This document shows positions 25,600 through 39,490 of a stretch of 64,000 bases of DNA, piece by piece. Origin of the DNA: Halictus rubicundus (taxonomy: Eukaryota > Arthropoda > Insecta > Hymenoptera > Halictidae); contig NW_027488955.1 in NCBI RefSeq assembly GCF_050948215.1, positions 62,001 to 126,000 of the forward strand, read 5' to 3'. Every line of letters begins with the position of its first letter. Position 1 is the stretch's first letter. The notes under the pieces are model-generated. The model was not told where the DNA came from. It was given only the letters and a program-made list of their open reading frames with translations, and made no database searches. The translations under genes were made by a program, and so were the position numbers.

Positions 25600-28500
25600 A
25601 GGATAGAGGATAGGATAGGATAGATTATAGGATAGGATAGAGGATAGGATAGGCTAGAGGATAGGATAGGATAGAGTATAGGATACGATAGAGGATAGGA
25701 TAGGGGATTGGATAGGACAGATGATATTATAGGAATGAGGATAGGATAGGACAGATGATATTATAGGAATGAGGATGGGATATGATAGAGGACACGATAT
25801 TATAGAGGATAGGATAGGATAGAGGATCGGATAGGATAGAGGATTGGATAGGATAGAGGATACGATACGATAGAGGATAGGATAGGATAGAGGATAGGAT
25901 AGGGGATTGGATCGGATACAGGATAGGAGACGGTAGACGATAGGATGGGATAGGATAGAGGATAGGATAGGATAGAGGATAGGATACGATAGAGGATAGG
26001 ATAAGATAGAGGATATGACAGGATAGAGGATAGGATAGGATAGAGGATTGGATAGGATAGTGGATAGGATAGGATAGACGATGGGATAGGGGATTGGATA
26101 GCATACAGGATAGGAGACGATATGAGGATAGGATAGGATAGAGAATAGGATATTATAGATGATATTATAGGAAAGAGGATAGGATATGATAGAGGATCGG
26201 ATAGGATAGAGGATTTAATAGGATAGAGGATACGATACTATAGAGGATAGGATAGAGAATATCATACGGTAGACGATAGGGGATTGGATCGGATACAGGA
26301 TAGGAGAGAGTAGAGGATAGGATAGGATAGGATAGAGAATAGGATAGGATAGAGGATAGGATACGATAGAGGATAGGATAGGATAGAGGATAGGATAGGG
26401 GATTGGATAGGATAGAGGATAGGTGACGATATGAGGATAGGATGGGATAGAGAATAGGATATTATAGATGATATTATAGGAAAGAGGATAGGATATGATA
26501 GAGGATCGGATAGGATAGAGGATTGGATAGGATAGAGGATAGGATAGGGTAGAGGATACGATAGGATAGGATAGAGGATAGGATAGGATAGAGGATAGGA
26601 TAGGATAGAGGATAGGATAGGATAGAGGATAGGATAGGATAGAGGATAGGATATGATAGAGGATAGGATAGGATAGAGGATAGGATAGGATAGAGGATAG
26701 GATAGGATAGAGGATAGGATAAGATAGAGGATAGGATAGGATAGAGGATAGGATAGGATAGAGGATAGGATAGGATAGAGGATAGGATAGGATAGAGGAT
26801 AGGATAGGATAGAGGATAGGATAGGATAGATTATAGGATAGGATAGAGGATAGGATAGGCTAGAGGATAGGATAGGATAGAGTATAGGATACGATAGAGG
26901 ATAGGATAGGGGATTGGATAGGACAGATGATATTATAGGAATGAGGATAGGATAGGACAGATGATATTATAGGAATGAGGATGGGATATGATAGAGGACA
27001 CGATATTATAGAGGATAGGATAGGATAGAGGATCGGATAGGATAGAGGATTGGATAGGATAGAGGATACGATACGATAGAGGATAGGATAGGATAGAGGA
27101 TAGGATAGGGGATTGGATCGGATACAGGATAGAAGACGGTAGACGATAGGATGGGATAGGATAGAGGATAGGATAGGATAGAGGATAGGATACGATAGAG
27201 GATAGGATAAGATAGAGGATATGACAGGATAGAGGATAGGATAGGATAGAGGATTGGATAGGATAGTGGATAGGATAGGATAGACGATGGGATAGGGGAT
27301 TGGATAGCATACAGGATAGGAGACGATATGAGGATAGGATAGGATAGAGAATAGGATATTATAGATGATATTATAGGAAAGAGGATAGGATATGATAGAG
27401 GATCGGATAGGATAGAGGATTTAATAGGATAGAGGATACGATACTATAGAGGATAGGATAGAGAATATCATACGGTAGACGATAGGGGATTGGATCGGAT
27501 ACAGGATAGGAGAGGGTAGAGGATAGGATAGGATAGGATAGAGAATAGGATAGGATAGAGGATAGGATACGATAGAGGATAGGATAGGATAGAGGATAGG
27601 ATAGGGGATTGGATAGGATAGAGGATAGGTGACGATATGAGGATAGGATGGGATAGAGAATAGGATATTATAGATGATATTATAGGAAAGAGGATAGGAT
27701 ATGATAGAGGATCGGATAGGATAGAGGATTGGATAGGATAGAGGATAGGATAGGGTAGAGGATACGATAGGATAGGATAGAGGATAGGATAGGATAGAGG
27801 ATAGGATAGGATAGAGGATAGGATAGGATAGAGGATAGGATAGGATAGAGGATAGGATATGATAGAGGATAGGATAGGATAGAGGATAGGATAGGATAGA
27901 GGATAGGATAGGATAGAGGATAGGATAAGATAGAGGATAGGATAGGATAGAGGATAGGATAGGATAGAGGATAGGATAGGATAGAGGATAGGATAGGATA
28001 GAGGATAGGATAGGATAGAGGATAGGATAGGATAGATTATAGGATAGGATAGAGGATAGGATAGGCTAGAGGATAGGATAGGATAGAGTATAGGATACGA
28101 TAGAGGATAGGATAGGGGATTGGATAGGACAGATGATATTATAGGAATGAGGATAGGATAGGACAGATGATATTATAGGAATGAGGATGGGATATGATAG
28201 AGGACACGATATTATAGAGGATAGGATAGGATAGAGGATCGGATAGGATAGAGGATTGGATAGGATAGAGGATACGATACGATAGAGGATAGGATAGGAT
28301 AGAGGATAGGATAGGGGATTGGATCGGATACAGGATAGAAGACGGTAGACGATAGGATGGGATAGGATAGAGGATAGGATAGGATAGAGGATAGGATACG
28401 ATAGAGGATAGGATAAGATAGAGGATATGACAGGATAGAGGATAGGATAGGATAGAGGATTGGATAGGATAGTGGATAGGATAGGATAGACGATGGGATA

Positions 28501-29400
28501 GGGGATTGGATAGCATACAGGATAGGAGACGATATGAGGATAGGATAGGATAGAGAATAGGATATTATAGATGATATTATAGGAAAGAGGATAGGATATG
28601 ATAGAGGATCGGATAGGATAGAGGATTTGATAGGATAGAGGATACGATACTATAGAGGATAGGATAGAGAATATCATACGGTAGACGATAGGGGATTGGA
28701 TCGGATACAGGATAGGAGAGGGTAGAGGATAGGATAGGATAGGATAGAGAATAGGATAGGATAGAGGATAGGATACGATAGAGGATAGGATAGGATAGAG
28801 GATATGATAGAGGATCGGATAGGATAGAGGATTGGATAGGATAGAGGATAGGATAGGGTAGAGGATACGATAGGATAGGATAGAGGATAGGATAGGATAG
28901 AGGATAGGATAGGATAGAGGATAGGATAGGATAGAGGATAGGATAGGATAGAGGATAGGACAGGATAGAGGATAGTATATGATAGAGGATAGGATAGGAT
29001 AGAGGATAGGATAGGATAGAGGATAGGATAGGATAGAGGATAGGATAAGATAGAGGATAGGATAGGATAGAGGATAGGATATGATAGAGGATAGGATAGG
29101 ATAGAGGATAGGATAGAGGATAGGATATGATAGGGGATCGGATAGGATAGAGGATAGGATAGGATAGAGGATAGGATAGGATAGAGGATAGGATAGGATA
29201 GAGGATAGGATAGGATAGAGGATAGGATAAGATAGAGGATAGGATACGATAGAGGATATAATAGGATAGAGGATAGGAAAGGATAGAGGATAGGATAGGA
29301 TAGAGGATAGCATAGGATAGAGGATAGGATAGGATAGGATAGAGGATAGGATAGGATAGAGGATAGGATAGGATAGAGGATAGGATAGGATAGAGGATAG
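25600..29400. repeat. 1206-bp higher-order repeat, three copies
   Basis: The variant GATTATAGGATAGG and the pair of GATATTATAGGAATGAGG variants recur at an exact 1206-bp step, with units starting near 25727, 26933 and 28139. Copies 1 and 2 share the GGATTTAATAGG variant (near 26213 and 27419), which is GGATTTGATAGG in copy 3. Copy 3 also lacks the segment with the GGTGACGATATGAGG variant, jumping at about 28801. A partial fourth unit is visible at about 29460-29750. Confidence 0.85.
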
Positions 29401-31540
29401 GATAGGATAGAGGATAGGATAGGATAGAGGATAGGATAGGATAGAGGATAGGATAGGATAGTGGATAGGATAGGATAGAGGATGGGATAGGGGATTGGAT
29501 AGCATACAGGATAGGAGACGATATGAGGATAGGATAGGATAGAGAATAGGATATTATAGATGATATTATAGGAAAGAGGATAGGATATGATAGAGGATCG
29601 GGTAGGATAGAGGATTGGATAGGATAGAGGATAGGATAGGGTAGAGGATACGATAGTATAGGATAGAGGATAGGATAGGATAGACGATAGGATAGGATAG
29701 AGGATAGGATAGGATAGAGGATAGGATAGGATAGAGGATAGGTTATGATAGAGGATAGGATAGGATAGAGGATAGGATAGGATAGAGGATAGGATAGGAT
29801 AGAGGATAGGATAAGATAGAGGATAGGATAGGATAGAGGATAGGATAGGATAGAGGATAGGATAGGATAGAGGATAGGATCGGATAGAGGATAGGATAGG
29901 ATAGAGGATAGGATAGGATAGAGGATAGGATCGGATAGAGGATAGGATAGGGGATTGGATAGGATAGAGGATAGGATAGGATAGAGGATAGGATAGGATA
30001 GAGGATAGGATAGTATAGAGGATAGGATAGGATAGAGGATAGGATACGATAGAGGATACGATAGGATAGGATAGAGGATAGGATAGGATAGAGGATAGGA
30101 TAGGATAGAGGATAGAATAGGATAGAGGAGAGGATATGATAGAGGATAGGATAGGATAGAGGATAGGATAGGATAGAGGATAGGATAAGATAGAGGATAG
30201 GATAGGATAGGGGATAGGATAAGATAGAGGATAGGATAGGATAGAGGATAGGATAGGTTAGAGGATAGGATAAGATAGAGGATAGGATAGGATAGAGGAT
30301 AGCATAGGATAGAGGATAGGATAGGATAGGATAGAGGATAGGATAGGATAGAGGATAGGATAGGATAGAGGATAGGATAGAGTATAGGATACGATAGAGG
30401 ATAGGATAGGGGATTGGATAGGACAGATGATATTATACGAATGAGGATAGGATATGATAGAGGATACGATATTATAGAGGATAGGATAGCATAGCGGGAA
30501 GGGTAGGATAGAGGATAGGATCGGGGATTGGATAGGATAGGGGATTGGATAGGATAGAGGACAGGAGACGATAGAGGATAGGATAAGTTAGAGGATAGGA
30601 TAGGATAGAGGATAGGATAGGATAGAGAATAGGGTAGGATAGAGGATAGGATAGGATAGAGGATAGGATAGGATAGAGGATAGGATAGGATAGGATAGAG
30701 GATAGGATAGGATAGGATAGAGGATAGGATATGATAGAGGATAGAGGATAGGATAGGATAGAGGATAGGATAGGATAGAGGATAGGATAGGATAGAGGAT
30801 AGGATAGGATAGAGTATAGGGTGCGATAGAGGATACGAAAGGATAGGATAGAGGGCAGGATAGGATAGAGGGTAGGATAGGATAGAGGATAGGATAGGAT
30901 TGAGGATAGGATAGGATAGAGGATGGGATAGGGTAGAGTATAGGATAGGATAGAGGATAGGATAGGATAGAGGATAGGATAGCATAGAGGATAGGATACG
31001 ATAGAGGATACGATAGGATAGGATAGAGGATAGGATAGGATAGAGGATTGGATAGAATAGAGGATAGGATAAGATAGAGGATATGATAGGCTAGAGGATA
31101 GGATAGGATAGATGATAGGATAGGATAGAGGATAGGATAAGATAGAGGATAGGATAGGATAGAGGATAGGATAGGATAGAGGATAGGATAGGATAGAGGA
31201 TAGGATAGGATAGAGGATAGGATGGGATAGAGGATAGGATAGGATAGAGGATAGGATAGGATAGAGGATAGGATAGGATAGAGGATAGGATATGATAGGG
31301 GATCGGATAGGATAAAGGATTGGATAGGATAGAGAGTATGATACGGTAGACGATAGGGGATTGGATCGGATACAGGATAGGAGGCGGTAGAGGATAGGAT
31401 ATGATAGGATAGAGAATAGGATAGGATAGAGGATAGGTTAGGATAGAGGATAGGATAGGATAGAGGATACGATAGGATAGGATAGAGGATAGCATAGGAT
31501 AGAGGATAGGATAGGATAGAGGATAGGATATGATAGAGGA

Positions 31541-31870
31541 TAGGAGAGGATAGAGGATAGGATAGGATAGATGTTAGGATAGGATAGAGGATAGGATAAG
31601 ATAGAGGATAGGATGGGATAGAGGATAGGATAGGTGATTGGATAGGATAAAGGATAGGATAGGATAGAGGATAGGATAGGATAGAGGATAGGATATGATA
31701 GAGGATAGGAGAGGATAGAGGATAGGATAGGATAGATGTTAGGATAGGATAGAGGATAGGATAAGATAGAGGATAGGATAGGATAGAGGATAGGATAGGT
31801 GATTGGATAGGATAAAGGATAGGATAGGATAGAGGATAGGATAGGATAGAGGATAGGAGAGGATAGAGGA
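31541..31870. repeat. Direct tandem duplication, 165-bp period
   Basis: The variant series GGATAGGAGAGG, GATGTTAGGATAGG and GGTGATTGGATAGG occurs twice, with ATGTT at 31571 and 31736. The first copy has GGATGGGATAG where the second has GGATAGGATAG. The second copy is the one that resembles 56101 onward. Confidence 0.75.
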
Positions 31871-32600
31871 TAGGATGGGATAGAGGATAGGATTGGGGAT
31901 TGGATAGGATAGAGGTTAGGATAGGATAGAGGATAGGATACGATAGAGGATACGATAGTATAGGATACAGGATTGGATAGGATAGAGGATAGGATAGGAT
32001 AGAGGATAGGATAGGATAGAGGATAGGATACGATAGAGGATAAAAAAGGATAGGATAGAGGGTAGGATAGGAAAGAGGATAGGATAGGATAGAGGATAGG
32101 ATAGGATAGAGGATAGGATAGGATAGAGGATAGGATAAGGTAGAGGATATGATAGGATAGGCGATAGGATAGGATAGACTATAGGATAGGATCGAGGATA
32201 GGATAGGACAGAGGATACGATTGGATAGGATAGAGAATAGGAAAGGATAGAGGATAGGTTAGGATAGAGGATAGGATAGGATAGAGGATTGGATAGGATA
32301 GAGAATATGATACGGTAGACGATAGGGGATTGGATCGGATACAGGATAGGAGACGGTAGTGGATAGGATAGGATAGGAAAGAGAATAGGATAGGATAGAG
32401 GATAGGATAGGATAGAGGATAGGATAGGATAGAGGATAGGATAGAATAGAGGATAGGATAAGATAGAGGATATGATAGGATAGAGGATAGGATAGTATGG
32501 AGGTTAGGATAGGATAGAGGATAGGATAGGATACAGGCTAGGATACGATAGAGGATAGGATAGGATAGAGGATAGGAAAGGATAGAGGATAGGATAGGAT
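31736..32600. repeat. Block also present at about 56.1-57.0 kb
   Basis: Rare variants keep the same order and an exact offset of 24365 bp: ATGTT (31736 and 56101), TAAAAAAGG (32041 and 56406) and ACTATAGGATAGGATCGAGG (32178 and 56543). The offset drops to about 24132 bp at the ACAGGCTAGG variant (32534 against 56666), so one copy has gained or lost about 233 bp. Confidence 0.82.
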
Positions 32601-32989
32601 AGAGTATAGCATAGGATAGAGAATAGGATGGGATAGGATAGAGGATAGGATAGGATAGAGGATAGGATAAGATAGAGGATATGATAGGATAGAGGATAGG
32701 ATAGGATACAGGATTGGATAGGATAGAGGATAGGATAGGGGATTGGATAGGATAGAGGATAGGATAGGATAGAGGATAGGATAGGATAGAGGATAGGATA
32801 TGATAGAGGATAGGATAGTATAGAGGATAGGATACGATAGAGGATACGAAAGGATAGGATAGAGGGTAGGATAGGATAGAGGATAGGATAGGATTGAGGA
32901 TAGGATAGGATAGAGGATAGGATAGGATAGAGGATAGGATAAGATAGAGGATAGGATAGGATAGAGGATAGGACAGGATAGAGGATAGG

Positions 32990-34351
32990 ATACGATAGAG
33001 GATACGAATGGATAGGATAGAGGGTAGGATAGGATAGAGGATAGGATAGGGTAGAGGATAGGATAGGATAGAGGATAGGATAGGATAGAGGATAGGATAG
33101 GATAGAGGATATTATAAGATAGAGGATATGATAGGATAGACGATAGGATATGATAGAAGATAGGATAGGATCGAGGATAGGATAGGACAGAGGATAGGAT
33201 AGGATAGAGGATAGGATACTATATAGGATAGGATAGACAATAGGATAAGATAGAGGATAGGATAGGATAGAGGATAGGATAGGATAGAGGATAGGATACG
33301 ATAGAGGATACGAATGGATAGGATAAAGCATAGGATACGATAGAGGATAGGATAGGGGATTGGATAGGATAGAGGATAGGATAGGATAGAGGATAGGATA
33401 TGATAGAGGATAGGAGAAGATAGAGGATAGGACAGGATAGATGATAGGATAGGATAGAGGATAGGATAAGATAGAGGATAGGATAGGATAGAGGATAGGA
33501 TAGGATTGAGGATAGGATACGATAGAGGATACGAAAGGATAGGATAGAGGGTAGGATAGGATAGAGGATAGGATAGGATAGAGGATAGGATAGGATAGAG
33601 GATAGGATAGGATAGAGGATAGGATAAGATAAAGGATAGGATAGGATAGAGGATAGGATAGGATAGAGGATAGGATACGATAGAGGATACGAATGCATAG
33701 GATAGAGGGTAGGATAGGATAGAGGATAGGATATGATAGAGGATAGGATATGATAGAGGATAGGATAGGATAGAGGATAGGATAGGATAGAGGATAGGAT
33801 AGGAAAGAGGATAGGATAAGTTAGAGGATATGATAGGATAGAGGATAGGATAGGATAGAGGATAGGATACGATAGAGGATACAAATGCATAGGATAGAGG
33901 GTAGGATAGGATAGAGGATAGAATAGGATATAGGATAGGATAGGATAGAGGATAGGATAGGATAGAGGATAGGATACGATAGAGGATACAAATGCATAGG
34001 ATAGAGGGTAGGATAGGATAGAGGATAGGATAGGATAGAGGATAGGATAGGATAGAGGATAGGATAGGAAAGAGGATAGGATAAGTTAGAGGATATGATA
34101 GGATAGAGGATAGGATAGGATAGAGGATAGGATACGATAGAGGATACAAATGCATAGGATAGAGGGTAGGATAGGATAGAGGATAGGATAGGATAGAGGA
34201 TAGGATAAGATAGAGGATAGGATAGGATAGAGGATAGGATAGGATAGAGGATAGGATACGATAGAGGATACGAAAGGATAGGATAGAGGATACGATAGGA
34301 TAGGATACAGGATACGATAGGATAGGATAGAGGATAGGATAGGATAGAGGA
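32990..34351. repeat. Segmental duplication, partner at 60.3-61.5 kb
   Basis: From about 32990 to 33720 the sequence follows the partner at an offset of 27329 bp. From about 33945 to 34351 it follows at 27120 bp with no difference I can see over about 407 bp. The 209-bp change reflects extra monomers here, including an additional ACAAATGCATAGG variant. That variant ends in GCAT at 33890 and recurs near 33995 and 34153, against two places in the partner. Confidence 0.85.
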
Positions 34352-37300
34352 TACGATAGGATAGGGTAGAGGATAGGATAGGATAGAGGATAGGATAGGA
34401 TAGAGGATATGATAGGATAGACGATAGGATATGATAGAAGATAGGATAGGATCGAGGATAGGATAGGACAGAGGATAGGATAGGATAGAGGATAGGATAG
34501 TATATAGGATAGGATAGAGGATAGGATAAGATAGAGGATAGGATAGGATAGAGGATAGGATACGATAGAGGATACGAATGGATAGGATAGAGGGTAGGAT
34601 AGGATAGAGGATAGGATAGGATAGAGGATAGGATAGGATAGAGGATAGGATATGATAGAGGATAGGATAGGATAAAGGATAGGATAAGATAGAGGATAGG
34701 ATAGGATAGAGGATAGGATATGATAGAGGATACGAATGGATAGGATAGAGCATAGGATACGATAGAGGATAGGATAGGGGATTCGATAGGATAGAGGATA
34801 GGATAGGATAGAGGATAGGATATGATAGAGGATAGGAGAGGATAGAGGATAGGACAGGATAGATGATAGGATAGGATAGAGGATAGGATAAGATAGAGGA
34901 TAGGATAGGATAGAGGATAGGATAGGATAGAGGATAGGATACGATAGAGGATACGAAAGGATAGGATAGAGGGTAGGATAGGATAGAGGATAGGATAGGA
35001 TAGAGGATAGGATAGGATAGAGGATAGGATAGGATGGAGGATAGGATAGGATAGAGGATAGGATAAGATAGAGGATAGGATAGGATAGAGGATAGGATAG
35101 GATAGAGGATACGATACGATAGAGGATACGAATGGATAGGATAGAGGGTAGGATAGGATAGAGGATAGGATAGGATAGAGGATAGGATAGGATAGAGGAT
35201 AGGATAGGATAGAGGATACGATAGGATAGGATAGAGGATACGATAGGATAGGATAGAGGATAGGATAGGATAGAGGATTGGATAGGATAGAGGATAGGAT
35301 ATGATAGAGGATAGGATAGGATAGAGGATAGGATAGGATAGAGGATAGAGGATAGGATAGGATAGAGGATAGGATAGGATAGAGGATAGGATAGGATAGA
35401 GGATAGGATAAGATAGAGGATAGGATAGGATAGAGGATAGGATACGATAGAGGTTACGAATGGATAGGATAGAGGGTAGGATAGGATAGAGGATAGGATA
35501 GGATAGAGGATAGGATAGGATAGAGGATACGATACGATAGAGGATACGAATGGATAGGATAGAGGGTAGGATAGGATAGAGGATAGGATAGGATAGAGGA
35601 TAGGATAGGATAGAGGATAGGATAGGATAGAGGATAGGATAGGATAGAGGATAGGATAGGATAGAGGATAGGATAGGATAGGATAGTGGGTAGGATAGGA
35701 TAGAGGATAGGATAGGATAGAGGACAGGATATGATACAGGATAGGATAGGATAGAGGATAGGATAGGATAGGATAGAGGATATTATAAGATAGAGGATAT
35801 GATAGGATAGACGATAGGATAGGATAGAAGATAGGATAGGATCGAGGATAGGATAGGACAGAGGATAGGATAGGATAGAGGATAGGATAGTATATAGGAT
35901 AGGATAGAGGATAGGATATGATAGAGGTTATGATAGGATAGAGGATAGGATACGATAGAGGATACGAAAGGATAGGATAGAGGGTAGGATAGGATAGAGG
36001 ATAGGATAGGATAGAGGATAGGATAGGATAGAGGATAGGATAGGATGGAGGATAGGATAGGATAGAGGATAGGATAAGATAGAGGATAGGATAGGATAGA
36101 GGATAGGATAGGATAGAGGATACGATACGATAGAGGATACGAATGGATAGGATAGAGGGTAGGATAGGATAGAGGATAGGATAGGATAGAGGATAGGATA
36201 GGATAGAGGATAGGATAGGATAGAGGATACGATAGGATAGGATAGAGGATACGATAGGATAGGATAGAGGATAGGATAGGATAGAGGATTGGATAGGATA
36301 GAGGATAGGATATGATAGAGGATAGGATAGGATAGAGGATAGGATAGGATAGAGGATAGAGGATAGGATAGGATAGAGGATAGAGGATAGGATAGGATAG
36401 AGGATAGGATAGGATAGAGGATAGGATAGGATAGAGGATAGGATAAGATAGAGGATAGGATAGGATAGAGGATAGGATACGATAGAGGTTACGAATGGAT
36501 AGGATAGAGGGTAGGATAGGATAGAGGATAGGATAGGATAGAGGATAGGATAGGACAGAGGATAGGATAAGATAGAGGATAGGATAGGATAGAGGATAGG
36601 ATAGGATAGAGGATACGATACAATAGAGGATACGAATGGATAGGATAGAGGGTAGGATAGGATAGAGGATAGGATAGGATAGAGGATAGGATAGGATAGA
36701 GGATAGGATAGGATAGAGGATAGGATAGGATAGAGGATAGGATAGGATAGAGGATAGGATAGGATAGGATAGTGGGTAGGATAGGATAGAGGATAGGATA
36801 GGATAGAGGACAGGATATGATACAGGATAGGATAGGATAGAGGATAGGATAGGATAGGATAGAGGATATTATAAGATAGAGGATATGATAGGATAGACGA
36901 TAGGATAGGATAGAAGATAGGATAGGATCGAGGATAGGATAGGACAGAGGATAGGATAGGATAGAGGATAGGATAGTATATAGGATAGGATAGAGGATAG
37001 GATATGATAGAGGTTATGATAGGATAGAGGATAGGATAAGATAGAGGATAGGATAGGATAGAGGATAGGATAGGGTGGAGGATAGGATACGATAGAGGAT
37101 ACGAATGGATAGGAGAGAGCATAGGATACGATAGAGGATAGGATAGGGGATTGGATAGGATAGAGGATAGGATAGGATAGAGGATAGGATATGATAGAGG
37201 ATAGGAGAGGATAGAGGATAGGACAGGATAGAGGATAGGATAGGATAGAGGATTGGATAGGATAGAGGATAGGATATGATAGAGGATACGATAGGATAGG

Positions 37301-37659
37301 ATAGAGGACAGGATAGGATAGATGATAGGATAGGATAGAGGATAGGATAAGATAGAGGATAGGATAGGATAGAGGATAGGATAGGATAGAGGATATTATA
37401 AGATAGAGGATATGATAGGATAGACGATAGGATATTATAGAAGATAGGATAGGATCGAGGATAGGATACGACAGAGGATAGGATAGGATAGAGGATAGGA
37501 TAGTATATAGGATAGGATAGAGGATAGGATAAGATAGAGGATAAGATAGGATAGAGGATAGGACAGGATAGAGGATAGGATACGATAGAGGATACGAATG
37601 GATAGGATAGAGGGTAGGATAGGATAGAGGATAGGATAGGATAGAGGATAGGATAGGAT

Positions 37660-37800
37660 AGAGGATATGATATGATAGAGGGTAGGATAGTATAGAGGAT
37701 AGGATAGGATAGAGGATAGGATAGGATAGAGGATATGATATGATAGAGGGTAGGATAGTATAGAGGATAGGATAGGATAGAGGATAGGATAGGATAGAGG
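37660..37800. repeat. 68-bp local duplication (four monomers)
   Basis: The variant ATATGATATGATAGAGGG, followed by GGATAGTATAGAGG, starts at 37665 and 37733, exactly four monomers apart. The same pair is found at 38909 and 38977 with identical spacing, so the duplicated pair was itself copied. Confidence 0.8.
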
Positions 37801-38904
37801 ATAGGATAGGATAGAGGATAGGATAAGATAGAGGATAGGATAGGATAGAGGATAGGATAGGATAGAGGATAGGATACGATAGAGGTTACGAATGGATAGG
37901 ATAGAGGGTAGGATAGTATAGAGGATAGGATAGGATAGAGGATAGGATAGGATACAGGATAGGATATGATAGAGGATAGGATAGGATAGAGGATAGGATA
38001 GGATAGAGGATAGGATAGGAAAGAGGATAGGATAAGTTAGAGGATATGATAGGATAGAGGATTGGATAGGATAGAGGATAGGATATGATAGAGGATAGGA
38101 TAGGATAGAGGATAGGATAAGATAGAGGATAGGATAGGAAAGAGGATAGGATAAGTTAGAGGATATGATAGGATAGAGGATAGGATAGGATAGAGGATAG
38201 GATAGGATAGAGGATGGGATAGGATAGAGGATAGGATACGATAGAGGATAGGATAGGATAGGATAGTGGGTAGGATAGGATAGAGGATAGGATAGGATAG
38301 AGGATAGGATATGATAGAGGATAGGATAGGATAGAGGATAGGATAGGATAGAGGATAGGATAGGAAAGAGGATAGGATAAGTTAGAGGATATGATAGGAT
38401 AGAGGATTGGATAGGATAGAGGATAGGATAGGATAGAGGATAGGATAGGATAGAGGATGGGATAGGATAGAGGATAGGAAACGATAGAGGATAGGATAGG
38501 ATAGGATAGTGGGTAGGATAGGATAGAGGATAGGATAGGATAGAGGACAGGATATGATAGAGGATAGGATAGGATAGGATAGTGGGTAGGATAGGATAGA
38601 GGATAGGATAGGATAGAGGACAGGATATGATACAGGATAGGATAGGATAGAGGATAGGATAGGATAGGATAGAGGATATTATAAGATAGAGGATATGATA
38701 GGATAGACGATAGGATAGGATAGAAGATAGGATAGGATCGAGGATAGGATAGGACAGAGGATAGGATAGGATAGAGGATAGGATAGTATATAGGATAGGA
38801 TAGAGGATAGGATAAGATAGAGGATAGGATAGGATAGAGGATAGGATAGGATAGAGGATAGGATAGGATAGAGGATAGGATAAGATAGAGGATAGGATAG
38901 GATA

Positions 38905-39045
38905 GAGGATATGATATGATAGAGGGTAGGATAGTATAGAGGATAGGATAGGATAGAGGATAGGATAGGATAGAGGATATGATATGATAGAGGGTAGGAT
39001 AGTATAGAGGATAGGATAGGATAGAGGATAGGATAGGATAGAGGA
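38905..39045. repeat. Second copy of the 68-bp paired variant
   Basis: ATATGATATGATAGAGGG occurs at 38909 and 38977, 68 bp apart, matching the arrangement near 37665. A single copy of a related variant appears near 44450. Confidence 0.78.
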
Positions 39046-39449
39046 TAGGATAGGATAGAGGATAGGATAGGATAGAGGATAGGATAGGAAAGAGGATAGG
39101 ATAAGTTAGAGGATATGATAGGATAGAGGATTGGATAGGATAGAGGATAGGATATGATAGAGGATAGGATAGGATAGAGGATAGGATAAGATAGAGGATA
39201 GGATAGGAAAGAGGATAGGATAAGTTAGAGGATATGATAGGATAGAGGATAGGATAGGATAGAGGATAGGATAGGATAGAGGATGGGATTGGATAGAGGA
39301 TAGGATACGATAGAGGATAGGATAGGATAGGATAGTGGGTAGGATAGGATAGAGGATAGGATAGGATAGAGGATAGGATATGATAGAGGATAGGATAGGA
39401 TGGAGGATAGGATAGGATAGAGGATAGGATAGGAAAGAGGATAGGATAA

Positions 39450-39490
39450 GTTAGAGGTATGATGGATAGTGGATTGGTGGTGGATAGGAT
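39450..39490. other. Local cluster of small indels in the satellite
   Basis: Related copies read GGATAAGTTAGAGGATATG, then ATAGGATAGAGGATTGG. Here the sequence is GTTAGAGGTATGATGG followed by ATAGTGGATTGGTGGTGG. Several single-base losses and changes fall within about 30 bp, while the flanks are ordinary monomers. It may be a real mutation cluster or a low-quality consensus patch. Confidence 0.6.

Larger units (their letters stand above)
18280..31500. repeat. 17-bp satellite array, block B, right part
   Basis: Continuous satellite with the same 17-bp consensus but its own variant set: ATATAGGATTATATAGG near 19631, 22728 and 24339; CTAGGATATGATAGAG; GGATATCATAGAGG; GGATTTAATAGG near 26213. 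Within it, related segments lie 1205-1206, 1611 and 1676 bp apart. The GATATTATAGGAAAGAGG variant is shared with block A and is rare in block C. The right boundary near 31.5 kb is gradual. No gene is visible. Confidence 0.95.

Noticed and set aside
32041..32047. A-run TAAAAAAGG (also at 56406) as a retrotransposon poly(A) tail
   Set aside because: It is a short A-rich monomer variant surrounded by normal satellite on both sides and shared between two copies of the same block.
33112..37122. Minus-strand open frame of 1336 residues, and dozens of similar ones across the window
   Set aside because: All are translations of the satellite with period 17 residues. The minus strand of the consensus has no stop in any frame, so length carries no evidence of coding. 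Starts fall at chance GCAT/ACAT variants and overlapping frames are equally long.
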